DNA of 64,000 nucleotides from Pseudomonas sp. Irchel s3h17. GTDB lineage: Bacteria > Pseudomonadota > Gammaproteobacteria > Pseudomonadales > Pseudomonadaceae. A program made the translations under genes and the position numbers. The stretch lies in contig NZ_FYDL01000010.1 in the NCBI RefSeq assembly GCF_900187505.1, forward strand, positions 224,257-288,256, in the 5' to 3' direction. This document shows, piece by piece, positions 24,280 through 34,798 of this stretch (positions are counted from its first letter, which is position 1; each line of letters opens with the position of its first letter). Below the pieces are notes generated by a model, which saw only the letters and a program-made list of their open reading frames with translations, was not told the DNA's origin and made no database searches.

Positions 24280-24636
24280 ATGAAGAAGTTCGCTATCGCT
24301 GCTGCAACGGCTACCGCTCTGACCCTGACCATGGCCAACGCTGCTTTTGCGCAGACCACTCAAACCACCCAGTCACCCATGACGCTGGCGGCCGGAGAGA
24401 TGGATAAAGCTGCCGAAGCTACTTCCGATACCTGGATCACGACCAAAGTCAAAAGCGATCTGATCACCGAGAAAGGCATTCCGGGCACCGACATCAAAGT
24501 CGAAACCAACAAGGGGGTCGTGTCATTGTCCTCGACTGTCGCACTCACCGCCGCCCAGAAAACCACCGCGGTGAACATCACCAAGAGCATCAAGGGCGTC
24601 ATGGCCGTATCGGCTGACGGCTTGAAAACCCAGTAA
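24280..24636 (+). CDS. Periplasmic BON-domain protein (OsmY-like)
   Basis: A 118-residue precursor with a signal peptide ending ANAAFA (cleavage near residue 24), a Thr/Gln-rich spacer, and one BON domain (about 48-118: DTWITTKVKSDLI, VSLSSTVALTAAQ). BON domains bind phospholipid and occur in stress proteins such as OsmY. The ATG has an ACAGGAG ribosome site. It stands alone between pilA and the convergent DUF748 gene and ends in a strong terminator. Confidence 0.85.
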   Translation: MKKFAIAAATATALTLTMANAAFAQTTQTTQSPMTLAAGEMDKAAEATSDTWITTKVKSDLITEKGIPGTDIKVETNKGVVSLSSTVALTAAQKTTAVNITKSIKGVMAVSADGLKTQ

Positions 24637-24730
24637 CAGGCAAGGCTTCTCGCCTGGACCGGGAGAAGACGCGACAAGCGGGCCGAGCCATACGCTTGTC
24701 GCAACTCTCAGCCCACAGGCTGTGCTCATT

Positions 24731-24766
24731 ACAGGCCCCGGCATGCATGTCGGGGCCTGTTCTTTT
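24731..24766 (+). terminator. Terminator of the BON gene
   Basis: Perfect stem ACAGGCCCCG / CGGGGCCTGT around a GCATGCATGT loop, followed by TCTTTT. Confidence 0.9.
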
Positions 24767-24791
24767 GGGGAGGGGAACTGATCCGGTGCCC

Positions 24792-27752
24792 TTACTCGGC
24801 GTCCAGGTGCATCGGTGTGATGACCCGGCCATCGCTCTGGGCCTGACCCAGGTTGGCATCAATGAAGTACACCCGGTCATCGGCCAGTTGGCCTTTGTCC
24901 ACCAGGTAGTCCTTGATGCTGCTGGCGCGGTCCTGGCCCAGTTGACGCAAGAGCACGTCGCTGGAAGCCCAGAAGTTGATCACCCCTTCACGCATTTTCG
25001 CCGCACGTTCTTCCTTGCCCAGATCCTTCCATTCGGCCGGTGGCTGGGTTTTCAGACGGATCCGGTAAATGCCTTCCAGCAGTGGTGTTTTTTCACTCTC
25101 GGGGACTTCCAGCAATGAGGCCTGGGCGGGCACTTTGTCGCCGCGACGCTGGAGTATTTTGTAGTAAGTGTACTGGTACTCGCGCTCCAGTCGTTGCTCG
25201 GCAATCAATGGGCCGTCGCTGCTTTGTGCAGCGGTGCCTTCGATTTCCAGGCGCAGGGCCGGGCGTTCCTTGAGTGCACTGGCCAGTTTGACCAGTGCGC
25301 CTTCAGCGTCTTTGCTCAGTTCGCTGGAACCCGGTGCGAACGAAACGGTGCCCAGGTCCTCGGAACCGCCGCCGGCAACCAGCCCGCCAATGAGTTTGAA
25401 GGGAGCGGCAGCCGCCTTCACGATCAGGTTGCGCAGGGTTTGCCAGACAATCGGCATCACGCTGAATTGTGGATTGTTCAGGTCGCCGGTGACCGGAAGC
25501 TCGATGGAGATCTTGCCGTCGACATCCTTGAGCAGGGCGACGGCCAGTTTCAGCGGCAGGCTCACGGCGTCCGGGCTGTCGACTTTCTCACCCAGTTCCA
25601 GCTGTTCGACCACCACTTTGTTCTCAGCCTTGAGCTGGCCCTTGGTGATCAGGTAGTGCAGGTCGAGGTTGAGCCGGCCCTTGCGGATCCGGTAGCCGGC
25701 GAATTTGCCGGAGTAGGGCGTCAGGGTGGTCAGTTCGACCCGTTTGAAACTGGTGGCGATATCCAGTGCCGCCATCGGGTCGAACGGGTTGACGCTACCC
25801 TTGATGGTCACCGGGGCGTAGCGGTCCACCTTGCCTTTGACGTCAACGCTGGCAGGTTTGGCCTGGCGACTGTCGATGGTGCCGATCTGGCCGTTGAGTT
25901 GCTGGATGGCGGTGGCGAAGTTGGGCGTCAGGCTGAAGTCGGCGAAGTTGGCCGAACCGTCGTTGATCGCAATCCCGCCGATGTGGATGCCCAGCGGCTT
26001 GTCCTTGCTCGCGGCGGGTTTCGCCGCGCTGGTCTTGGCGCCGCTGTCGGCTGGTTGCGGGATCAGCAGGTCATCGATGTTGGTGGTGCGGTCTTCGTTG
26101 ATCATGAAGCGCGCATAGGGTTGCTGCAGGTTGATCCGGTCGATCGACAGGCTGTCGCCATGCTGGTAGTTCAGCCCCTCGACCATGACTTTCTGCCATT
26201 TGAGAAAGTCGCGGGACTTCAAGGTGTCGAGGGTGTGCAACTGATCGACCTGGGCCTTGCCGGTGACGTTGAAGGCCAGGGGCTCCGTGCTTTTCAGGTT
26301 GACGGCCAGGTCGCTGCCGAGCATCCCGGAACGCAGTTCCAGGAGAATGAACGGGTTGATGTAGGACTGGGCGACACGCAGGTCGATGTCCTGGGTCTTG
26401 ACCTTGAGCTGGGCGCTGACGGGCGCCAGGTTGACCTCGCCTTCAGCCATCAGCTTGCCTTGCTTGCCCAGGCCGGTGTCGAGCTTGAGGGTAAAGGGCG
26501 AGCCATTGAGGCTATCGAAGTTTTTCAGGTCCAGGTTCAGTGGACCCAGCTCCAGCGCGACCGCAGGTGTTGCCTGGCGATCGGCCAGATGCACCTGATA
26601 GTTGCGCAACTCGACATCCTTGAGCAGCACCTGCCAGGGTTTGCTCGGCGCGACAGGCTCCGGTGTTGCTGCGGGTGCCGGTGCGTCGACGGTAGCCGGA
26701 GCGCTGCTGGCCTGGGCTTTTACCGCAGGCTTGGCCGGTTGACTGGCAAAGAGTTTCTGCCAGTCGAGTTGGCCATCGGCTTCGCGGGCGGCCCAGGTTT
26801 CGAGTTTCTGGCTGCGGATCTTGCCAACGACTACTTGCTGTTTGGCCAGGTCGACGGTGGTTTCACTGACGTCCAGGCGCTCCAGGCGCACCAGCGGTCG
26901 ACCATCCGGAGTCTTCATGGCGAAGGGTGCGACATTGACCGAGGCGTTGCTCAGCAGCAACTCGGTTTCCTTGTCCAGGTTGAGCGTGTAGTCGGTGCTC
27001 AGGCTGAGGACGCCATCTTCCAGGACCAGCGGCAGCGCATCACGGACATAGGGCCAGAAGGACTTCATCTTGCCGTCGGTGATTTTCAGGTTGCCTTGCG
27101 AGGCGATGGGCACCAGGCTGAAGTTACCGGTCCACTCCACCTTGCCTCCCGCCGGGCCGATGGCAACCAGGTTCATGTCGGTGTTGTCGTCGGGCAGGGT
27201 GCTGAGGTGTTTAAGCTCGAAATCAAGCTTGTCGTAGATGAACTCGATCGGCTCGCTTGGGCGCAGATCCTGGAAGTGCACATAGCCGCGGTTCAGGTCG
27301 ATGCGGTCGATGCGCAGCGGAAAAGGTTGGGCGTCCGGGTCGGCGGGTGTCGGTTCACTGGCCGGCAACTTGAACAGTTGGGTGAGGTTCAGGCCGCCGT
27401 CCTTGCTGAACAGGAGCGCGGTCTTCGGCTTGTCCAGTTGCACGTCAGCCAGGTGCACGGCGCGGGTCCAGAGGCTGTCGAGCTGCAGGTCGGCGTACAG
27501 GCGCTCGAACCCGACTTGCTCGTTGCCGGGTTCCCCGATGTTCAAGCCCCACACGGTCAGTTCAAGGCTGAAGGGGTTGAGTTCGATCCGCTGGATGCTC
27601 GCGGGCACCGTTGCGTAGTGGGCCAATTGCTGATTGGCGACCCGCAGGGCGATGCCCGGCAAAATCAGAAAACCCAGCAAGCTGTAGAGGGCCAGAGCAG
27701 TCAACAAGGCGCCGATGGCGCGAATCAATCCTTTGGGCATGTGTGGCTTCAT
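24792..27752 (-). CDS. DUF748 domain-containing envelope protein (AsmA/TamB-like)
   Basis: A 986-residue protein with one N-terminal membrane anchor (IGALLTALALYSLLGFLILP) and a very long beta-rich periplasmic part typical of DUF748/AsmA-like proteins (FSLELTVWGLNIGEP; VHFQDLRPSEPIEFIYDKLD). An Ala/Pro-rich low-complexity insert lies near residues 335-365. The last 200 residues include an OmpA-like stretch (VSFAPGSSELSKDAEGALV). AsmA-like proteins are linked to lipid transport between membranes, but DUF748 has no settled role. Start: ATG at 27752; a second, MPKGL, lies four codons inside and is equally possible. Confidence 0.85.
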   Translation of the reverse strand: MKPHMPKGLIRAIGALLTALALYSLLGFLILPGIALRVANQQLAHYATVPASIQRIELNPFSLELTVWGLNIGEPGNEQVGFERLYADLQLDSLWTRAVHLADVQLDKPKTALLFSKDGGLNLTQLFKLPASEPTPADPDAQPFPLRIDRIDLNRGYVHFQDLRPSEPIEFIYDKLDFELKHLSTLPDDNTDMNLVAIGPAGGKVEWTGNFSLVPIASQGNLKITDGKMKSFWPYVRDALPLVLEDGVLSLSTDYTLNLDKETELLLSNASVNVAPFAMKTPDGRPLVRLERLDVSETTVDLAKQQVVVGKIRSQKLETWAAREADGQLDWQKLFASQPAKPAVKAQASSAPATVDAPAPAATPEPVAPSKPWQVLLKDVELRNYQVHLADRQATPAVALELGPLNLDLKNFDSLNGSPFTLKLDTGLGKQGKLMAEGEVNLAPVSAQLKVKTQDIDLRVAQSYINPFILLELRSGMLGSDLAVNLKSTEPLAFNVTGKAQVDQLHTLDTLKSRDFLKWQKVMVEGLNYQHGDSLSIDRINLQQPYARFMINEDRTTNIDDLLIPQPADSGAKTSAAKPAASKDKPLGIHIGGIAINDGSANFADFSLTPNFATAIQQLNGQIGTIDSRQAKPASVDVKGKVDRYAPVTIKGSVNPFDPMAALDIATSFKRVELTTLTPYSGKFAGYRIRKGRLNLDLHYLITKGQLKAENKVVVEQLELGEKVDSPDAVSLPLKLAVALLKDVDGKISIELPVTGDLNNPQFSVMPIVWQTLRNLIVKAAAAPFKLIGGLVAGGGSEDLGTVSFAPGSSELSKDAEGALVKLASALKERPALRLEIEGTAAQSSDGPLIAEQRLEREYQYTYYKILQRRGDKVPAQASLLEVPESEKTPLLEGIYRIRLKTQPPAEWKDLGKEERAAKMREGVINFWASSDVLLRQLGQDRASSIKDYLVDKGQLADDRVYFIDANLGQAQSDGRVITPMHLDAE

Positions 27753-27845
27753 CTGTCTGAATCGGAAGTGCCTTGGAGTATGGCATGCGACTCTGGTTCC
27801 AAAGCAATGACCTTGATCAGCAATGTTCAGATTTTGCCGGGGATT

Positions 27846-28862
27846 TCACAGCTGCAAAATCAGGGTCTTGAGCGGTGGTTGCTGGTCCATCGATGGAAAG
27901 TCGCTACCCGGTGTCAGCACCTTCCAGTCGCGCACGGGGCGCCCGGCTTTTTCCGCGCAGCGCAGCACCTGCTCGCGCCAATCGTCCAGGCTGACTTTTG
28001 CCAGGTTGTTGCAGCAGATCAGCACACCGTCTTCGGCCGTGGCCAGCAAGGCCGGTTTGAGCAGGCTTTGATAGTCGCGCAGCAGGTCGACCGTGCCGAA
28101 TGCGCTTTTGGCCCATGCTGGCGGGTCGAGCAGCACCAGGTCATATTGACGCTGTTCCAGGCGCGGGTAGCTGGGCAGCTTTTGCCCGCGCCGCTGGCTG
28201 ATGGGCAGGCCAGCGAGCTGGCGGATGGCTGGAAAATAGTCGGACTGCACGAACTGCATGGTGGGCAGCTGCGGATTGAGCAGGCCGTTTTCACGGCCGA
28301 CCGCCAGATTACCCTCGGCGAAGTCCAGGTTGCACACTTCACGCGCGCCGCCGGCCGCGGCGCTCAGGCCAACGCCGCAGGTGTAGGCAAACAGGTTCAG
28401 TACGCTTTTGCCGGCACTGTGCTCCTTGACCCAGCCACGGGCGTTGCGCAGGTCGAGAAACAACAGAGGATCCTGCCCGGCATGACGACCGCGAACCCGG
28501 TAATTCAGACCCCACTCGTGGCCAACCAAGTCGGCAAGGGCGGCTTCGTCGGCACGGTAAACCGTGTCTTCACGGTCGATCCGCGAGTTGCCCCGGGAAC
28601 GGTCGTTGTAGACCAGAAGAGTGTCCAGGTTCAGCTGTTGATTGACGGTCGCGTGCAGGGCCAACAGTTCGTCGCGCTCCAGTGACTGGTGAAAGCTCTG
28701 CACCAGCAGTTGCGGGCCGTAACGGTCGATGGTCAGGCCGCCGGCGCCTTCCTGGCTGCCATGGAACAGGCGGTAGCAGTCCGTGCCTTGCGCGTGCAGT
28801 TCGGCGAGCAAGTCTTGGCGATGATCGAGGGCGGCGCACAGCGCCTGATTCAAGGAAGACAT
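27846..28862 (-). CDS. Class I SAM-dependent rRNA methyltransferase (RlmI/RlmK-like)
   Basis: A 338-residue protein with an N-terminal substrate region (YRLFHGSQEGAGGLTIDRYG, YNDRSRGNSRIDRED) and a Rossmann methyltransferase domain: SVLNLFAYTCGVGLSAAAGG is motif I and YDLVLLDPPAWAKS is the catalytic DPP(A/R/S) motif seen in m5C/m2G rRNA enzymes. It lacks the PUA domain of full RlmI. Start: ATG of MSSLNQALCAA; the longer open frame runs into the REPIN. Which rRNA base is modified cannot be told from sequence. Confidence 0.85.
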   Translation of the reverse strand: MSSLNQALCAALDHRQDLLAELHAQGTDCYRLFHGSQEGAGGLTIDRYGPQLLVQSFHQSLERDELLALHATVNQQLNLDTLLVYNDRSRGNSRIDREDTVYRADEAALADLVGHEWGLNYRVRGRHAGQDPLLFLDLRNARGWVKEHSAGKSVLNLFAYTCGVGLSAAAGGAREVCNLDFAEGNLAVGRENGLLNPQLPTMQFVQSDYFPAIRQLAGLPISQRRGQKLPSYPRLEQRQYDLVLLDPPAWAKSAFGTVDLLRDYQSLLKPALLATAEDGVLICCNNLAKVSLDDWREQVLRCAEKAGRPVRDWKVLTPGSDFPSMDQQPPLKTLILQL

Positions 28863-28925
28863 GCTGGGCGCCTTGCAGGAGGGAATTGGGCGCTGGAGTT
28901 TAACAGGATTGTGCTCGATGGTTTC

Positions 28926-29061
28926 CCTGTGGCGAGGGAGCTTGCTCCCGCTGGAGTGCGAAGCACTCCAAAATCTATCAACCGAGCCTTTCAGGTAGAA
29001 CCCAGTCGAAGGCTTTACGGCCGCTGCGCGCCCGAGCGGGAGCAAGCTCCCTCGCCACAGG
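28926..29061. repeat. REPIN, GTGGCGAGGGAGCTTGCTCCC type
   Basis: CCTGTGGCGAGGGAGCTTGC (28926-28945) is repeated in inverted orientation at 29042-29061, with an inner small palindrome GGAGTGCGAAGCACTCC. Lies between the methyltransferase and MpaB genes. Confidence 0.9.
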
Positions 29062-29101
29062 TAAGCGCTCGGCGACGGGCTGCAGTCCCGGTTCAGCAGA
29101 T

Positions 29102-29974
29102 TCAGCTCGGCAAACCCATACGCCGATTGGCCCGCTGCACCGACCCATTACGCACCGCCCAGCGCAGCATCGGCGCGCTGCGGTTGACGCTGGCACGTAT
29201 CAGCTTGCGCTGGATGGGGTTCTGACTGACACCCAGCATGGCACTGGCCCAGTCGGGCAGCAGGTCGATGCCGGCCTGCATCATCAGCCCGCCAAAGGGC
29301 TTGGCCAGGCGGCTGGGGGACGGGGCATTCAACAGCAGGCGCAACACTTCGCGGCTGCGCTCATCGCACAGTAACTGTGGGCGGATTCGTTCAAGGTAGT
29401 CGGCGACTTCGCGGCGCGAGCGCGGCACATCGCGGGCGCCCAGACGCTCGGCGATCAAGGCGATTTCAGCGTAGTAGCGGTCCTGGTCGGCGGCTGAGAG
29501 CCGTGGGTTGCGATAACGCAAATGGGCGGCGAGGAAGTTGCTGACCTCGGCCACATGCACCCAGGTCAGCAGGTCGGGATCGCTGGCGGCGTAGGGTCGG
29601 CCATCGGGCGCGGTGCCGCTCACTTGCAGGTGAATGGTGCGGACTTTCTCTATCAGCCAGTCGGCATCCTGCCGCGAACCGAAGGTGGTGCCGGAGATGA
29701 ATTGCCCGGTGCGGCGCAGGCGTCCGAGCATGTCTTCACGAAAGTTCGAGTGATCCCAGACGCCCGCCAGTGCCAGTGGGTGCAGGGCCTGCAGCATCAA
29801 GGCACTGATGCCGCCGATGAGCATGCTGCTGAAGTCGCCGTGTACCTGCCAGCTGACCGAGTCGGGACCGAAGAGGCCGGGGTCGCCCTTGGGGTTCTCC
29901 AGGTCGAGTTTGCCCAGGGAAAGACCGCTCAGGCTCATGATCTGGGTTTCGATGCGGGTACGAATGAATTCCAT
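29102..29974 (-). CDS. Oxygenase MpaB family protein (DUF2236)
   Basis: A 290-residue protein whose N-terminal half carries the DUF2236/MpaB-like signature: WQVHGDFSSMLIGGISALML, ALHPLALAGVWDHSNF and RTGQFISGTTFGSRQDADW, then HLQVSGTAPDGRPYAASDPD and LLTWVHVAEVSNF. The family includes haem-dependent fungal MpaB and rubber oxygenase relatives; substrate here is unknown. It follows acs on the same strand after 70 bases that hold a GC-rich hairpin without a T-run, so cotranscription is possible. Confidence 0.8.
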   Translation of the reverse strand: MEFIRTRIETQIMSLSGLSLGKLDLENPKGDPGLFGPDSVSWQVHGDFSSMLIGGISALMLQALHPLALAGVWDHSNFREDMLGRLRRTGQFISGTTFGSRQDADWLIEKVRTIHLQVSGTAPDGRPYAASDPDLLTWVHVAEVSNFLAAHLRYRNPRLSAADQDRYYAEIALIAERLGARDVPRSRREVADYLERIRPQLLCDERSREVLRLLLNAPSPSRLAKPFGGLMMQAGIDLLPDWASAMLGVSQNPIQRKLIRASVNRSAPMLRWAVRNGSVQRANRRMGLPS

Positions 29975-30044
29975 GACAACTCGGTGGCGGTAGCATTGAA
30001 GGGTGCGCGGCCATTGGCCGCGCCTGGGTTATTGAATGACTGGC

Positions 30045-31982
<1,938 letters not shown>

Positions 31983-31987
31983 GACGG

Positions 31988-32004
31988 CTCCTTATTCTTG
32001 TTTT
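31988..32004 (-). promoter_or_regulatory. A-rich Hfq/Crc-type motif at the acs ribosome site
   Basis: On the minus strand AAAACAAGAATAAGGAG precedes the acs ATG and contains AAnAAnAAnAA overlapping the ribosome site. The rest of the 372-base gap between pgi and acs (31983-32354) holds REP elements and the acs promoter region. Confidence 0.6.
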
Positions 32005-32127
32005 GCGACAAGGAATAAAGATGCGCCGAGTGACTATCGGGTTCAAGTTGTACATGGATCCAGTGTGGGAACAACTGTCTTGATCGCATGGCTTGCTCTG
32101 GCAACGCAGAAGAGCGCCGAACACCTA

Positions 32128-32265
32128 CCCCGTGGCGAGCGAGCTTGCTCGCGCCGGGCTGTGCAGCAGCCCAAAAAACGCTCAGCGAAGTTTGTCTGAA
32201 GGTCTGCAATAGCCTTGTTGGGGGCGCTTTGCACCCCAGCGCGAGCAAGCTCGCTCGCCACGGGG
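32128..32265. repeat. REPIN, GTGGCGAGCGAGCTTGCTCGC type
   Basis: CCCCGTGGCGAGCGAGCTTG (32128-32147) pairs with its inverted copy at 32246-32265. The inner flanks are weakly complementary. Confidence 0.9.
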
Positions 32266-32296
32266 CAGCGTTCATGTTTGATTACGCGGCATGCAT

Positions 32297-32340
32297 TGTG
32301 GGAGCGAGCTGGCGGAACGCCGCCCGGCTCTCTCCCACAG
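32297..32340. repeat. Degraded REP palindrome
   Basis: TGTGGGAGCGAGCTGGCGGA followed by CCGGCTCTCTCCCACA: a diverged palindrome of the TGTGGGAGCGGG family, adjacent to the previous REPIN and just past the pgi stop. Confidence 0.7.
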
Positions 32341-32354
32341 GGTTCGGCGCTGGA

Positions 32355-34019
32355 TCAGCCGCGGTGACGACCACGGAAGTAATTGATCAGGCCCTGGGTG
32401 GACGCATCATCGGCAGGTGCTTCGTCGCTACCCACCAGACGGTTGTAGACGCCCTTACCCAGCTCCTTGCCCAATTCCACGCCCCACTGGTCAAAGGCGT
32501 TGATGCCCCAGACCACGCTTTGCACAAACACCTTGTGTTCATACAGGGCCACCAGCGCACCCAGGCGGCGCGGGCTGATGCGCTCGACCACCAGGGTGTT
32601 GCTCGGACGGTTGCCCGGGATCACCTTGTGCGCGGCCAGCTTCTGCACGTCGGCGTCGCTCATGCCCTTGTCACGCAGTTCCGCTTCGGCCTCGCTGCGG
32701 GTTTTACCCAGCATCAGGGCCTGGCTTTGCGACAGGCAGTTGGCATACAGCCACTGGTGGTGGTCGGACACCGGGTTGAAGCTGACGATAGGCACAATGA
32801 AGTCAGCCGGGATCAGCTGGGTGCCCTGGTGCAGCAACTGGTGATAGGCGTGCTGGCCGTTGCAGCCCACGCCACCCCAGATCACTGGACCGGTGTCAGT
32901 GGAGACCGGTGTGCCGTCCTGGCGCACGCTCTTGCCGTTGGATTCCATGTCCAGTTGCTGCAAGTGCTTGGTGATGTTGCGCAGGTAGTGGTCGTACGGC
33001 AGGATCGCGTGGCTTTGCGCGCCCCAGAAATTGCCGTACCACACACCCAGCAAGGCCATCAGCACCGGCATGTTCTGTTCGAACGGAGCCGTCTGGAAGT
33101 GCTGGTCCATGGTGTAGGCACCGGACAGCAGTTCCTTGAAGTTGGACATGCCGATGGCCAGGGCAATCGGCAGGCCGATGGCCGACCACAGCGAGTAACG
33201 CCCGCCGACCCAGTCCCACATCGGGAAGATGTTCTCTTCACGGATGCCGAAGGCCACGGCGGCGGCGTTGTTGCTCGATACGGCGATGAAGTGACGATAC
33301 AACTCGGCTTCCGAGCCGCCCTGAGCCAGGTACCAGGCACGTGCGGCCTGGGCGTTTTTCAGGGTTTCGAGGGTATTGAAAGACTTCGAGGAAACGATGA
33401 ACAGCGTGGTCTCGGCCCGCAGCTTCATGGTCAGCTCGTGGAACTCACTGCCGTCGATGTTCGCCAGGTAGTGGCAGCGCACGCCTTTCTGGGCGTAGGA
33501 CAGCAGCGCTTCGGAGACCAGTTCGGGGCCGAGGAACGAGCCACCGATGCCGATGTTCACCACGTCGGTGATCGGCTTCTCGGTATAGCCACGCCACAGG
33601 CCGTCATGAATACGGCCGACCAGGTCGGTGATCTGGTTCAGCACCTTGTGCACGTCCGGCATCACGTTGACGCCATTGACCGACAACTTGTCGCCCACCG
33701 GGCGACGCAGGGCGGTGTGCAAGGCCGGACGGCCTTCGGAAGCGTTGACGATCTCGCCGCTGAACAATGCCTTGATCGCGTCCTGCAGGCCGACTTCGTT
33801 CGCCAGGCCCACCAGCAGGTTGCGCGTTTCGGCGGTGATCAGGTTTTTCGAATAATCCAGAAACAATCCACAGCTGCTGAGGGTGAATTGCGTGAAGCGC
33901 TGCGGATCGGCATTGAACGCTTCGCGCATGCTGAAATCCTGCATGGCCTGGCGGTGATCATTCAGCGCCTGCCAGGCTGGCAGAGCGGTAACGTCTTGAG
34001 GAGTGCGGTAATACGCCAT
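32355..34019 (-). CDS. pgi: Glucose-6-phosphate isomerase
   Basis: Interconverts glucose 6-phosphate and fructose 6-phosphate; in pseudomonads mainly gluconeogenic, feeding hexose phosphates to the Entner-Doudoroff cycle and polysaccharides. The 554-residue protein has VVNIGIGGSFLGPELVSEAL, FIVSSKSFNTLET, the family motif GGRYSLWSAIGLPIALAIG and GVELGKELGKGVY. Start: MAYYRTPQDV gives the usual length; the frame is open a further 29 codons upstream without support. Confidence 0.96.
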   Translation of the reverse strand: MAYYRTPQDVTALPAWQALNDHRQAMQDFSMREAFNADPQRFTQFTLSSCGLFLDYSKNLITAETRNLLVGLANEVGLQDAIKALFSGEIVNASEGRPALHTALRRPVGDKLSVNGVNVMPDVHKVLNQITDLVGRIHDGLWRGYTEKPITDVVNIGIGGSFLGPELVSEALLSYAQKGVRCHYLANIDGSEFHELTMKLRAETTLFIVSSKSFNTLETLKNAQAARAWYLAQGGSEAELYRHFIAVSSNNAAAVAFGIREENIFPMWDWVGGRYSLWSAIGLPIALAIGMSNFKELLSGAYTMDQHFQTAPFEQNMPVLMALLGVWYGNFWGAQSHAILPYDHYLRNITKHLQQLDMESNGKSVRQDGTPVSTDTGPVIWGGVGCNGQHAYHQLLHQGTQLIPADFIVPIVSFNPVSDHHQWLYANCLSQSQALMLGKTRSEAEAELRDKGMSDADVQKLAAHKVIPGNRPSNTLVVERISPRRLGALVALYEHKVFVQSVVWGINAFDQWGVELGKELGKGVYNRLVGSDEAPADDASTQGLINYFRGRHRG

Positions 34020-34260
34020 CGCTGCGGGTTTCCTTTTACTTGAACTGCCTTTAGGACACTGAAAAACCCGGAATGTGCTGTCCGAAGGCAGGCATTGTCC
34101 GGTCAAACTGCGAATAAACGATTAAATAGTGCAGGGCGCTAACAGTAAACCTCGGCGCAAGATCTGTCTTGGCGTTGTCCGACCCGCGACCGGTACCATT
34201 TTGTACCGGTGCATTGGCGTGTCGGACGGATTTTCTGTGTGCAGAGTACGGGGGGAGGTC

Positions 34261-34641
34261 TCAGGCGACCTGGACCGGGATAGCGTTGCTGGTGTGGCTC
34301 AGTTCGTTGCCTGGCGCCATGTAGAGCATGCGTGGCTTGAAGTCCTGCAGCTCGGCTTCGCTGTAATGCGCGTAGGCGCAGATGATCACTCGGTCGCCGA
34401 CCTTGGCCTTGTGCGCCGCGGCGCCGTTGACCGAGATCATGCGCGAGCCTTCTTCGCCACGAATGGCGTAGGTGGTGAAGCGCTCGCCGTTGTCGACGTT
34501 GTAGATCTGGATCTGTTCGTATTCACGGATCCCGGACAAGTCCAGCCACTCGCCGTCGATGGCACAAGAGCCTTCGTAGTCGAGCACAGCGTGGGTAACT
34601 TCGGCGCGATGGAGCTTGGCCTTGAGCATGATGGCGTGCAT
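34261..34641 (-). CDS. panD: Aspartate 1-decarboxylase (pyruvoyl enzyme)
   Basis: Makes beta-alanine for pantothenate. The 126-residue proenzyme starts MHAIMLKAKLHRAEVTHAVL and has the self-cleavage site YEGSCAID, with Gly24-Ser25 at the canonical position; Ser25 becomes the pyruvoyl group. It lies downstream of panC, 157 bases away with a REP between. Confidence 0.97.
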   Translation of the reverse strand: MHAIMLKAKLHRAEVTHAVLDYEGSCAIDGEWLDLSGIREYEQIQIYNVDNGERFTTYAIRGEEGSRMISVNGAAAHKAKVGDRVIICAYAHYSEAELQDFKPRMLYMAPGNELSHTSNAIPVQVA

Positions 34642-34739
34642 GAGTGATTCCTTGGGCTGATCCGAACGGCGGGCAGTTTGCCCGAAGCCTTTGCGGCCGG
34701 CAATACGGCGGGGGCGTTGTGCCAGGAGGGCCACAGAAC

Positions 34740-34771
34740 CGGTGGGGAGGGGGCAAGCCCCCTCGCCACAG
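34740..34771. repeat. Single REP palindrome
   Basis: GGTGGGGAGGGGGCAAGCCC followed by CCTCGCCACAG forms one REP hairpin in the panC-panD gap. Confidence 0.75.
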
Positions 34772-34798
34772 ATGGATTCCTCGGTCGTTGTGCGTTGT

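Noticed and set aside
25194..28685. An open frame of 1163 codons antisense to the DUF748 and methyltransferase genes.
   Set aside because: It spans two unrelated genes on the other strand, including their intergenic gap, has no recognisable domain and the composition of a GC shadow.
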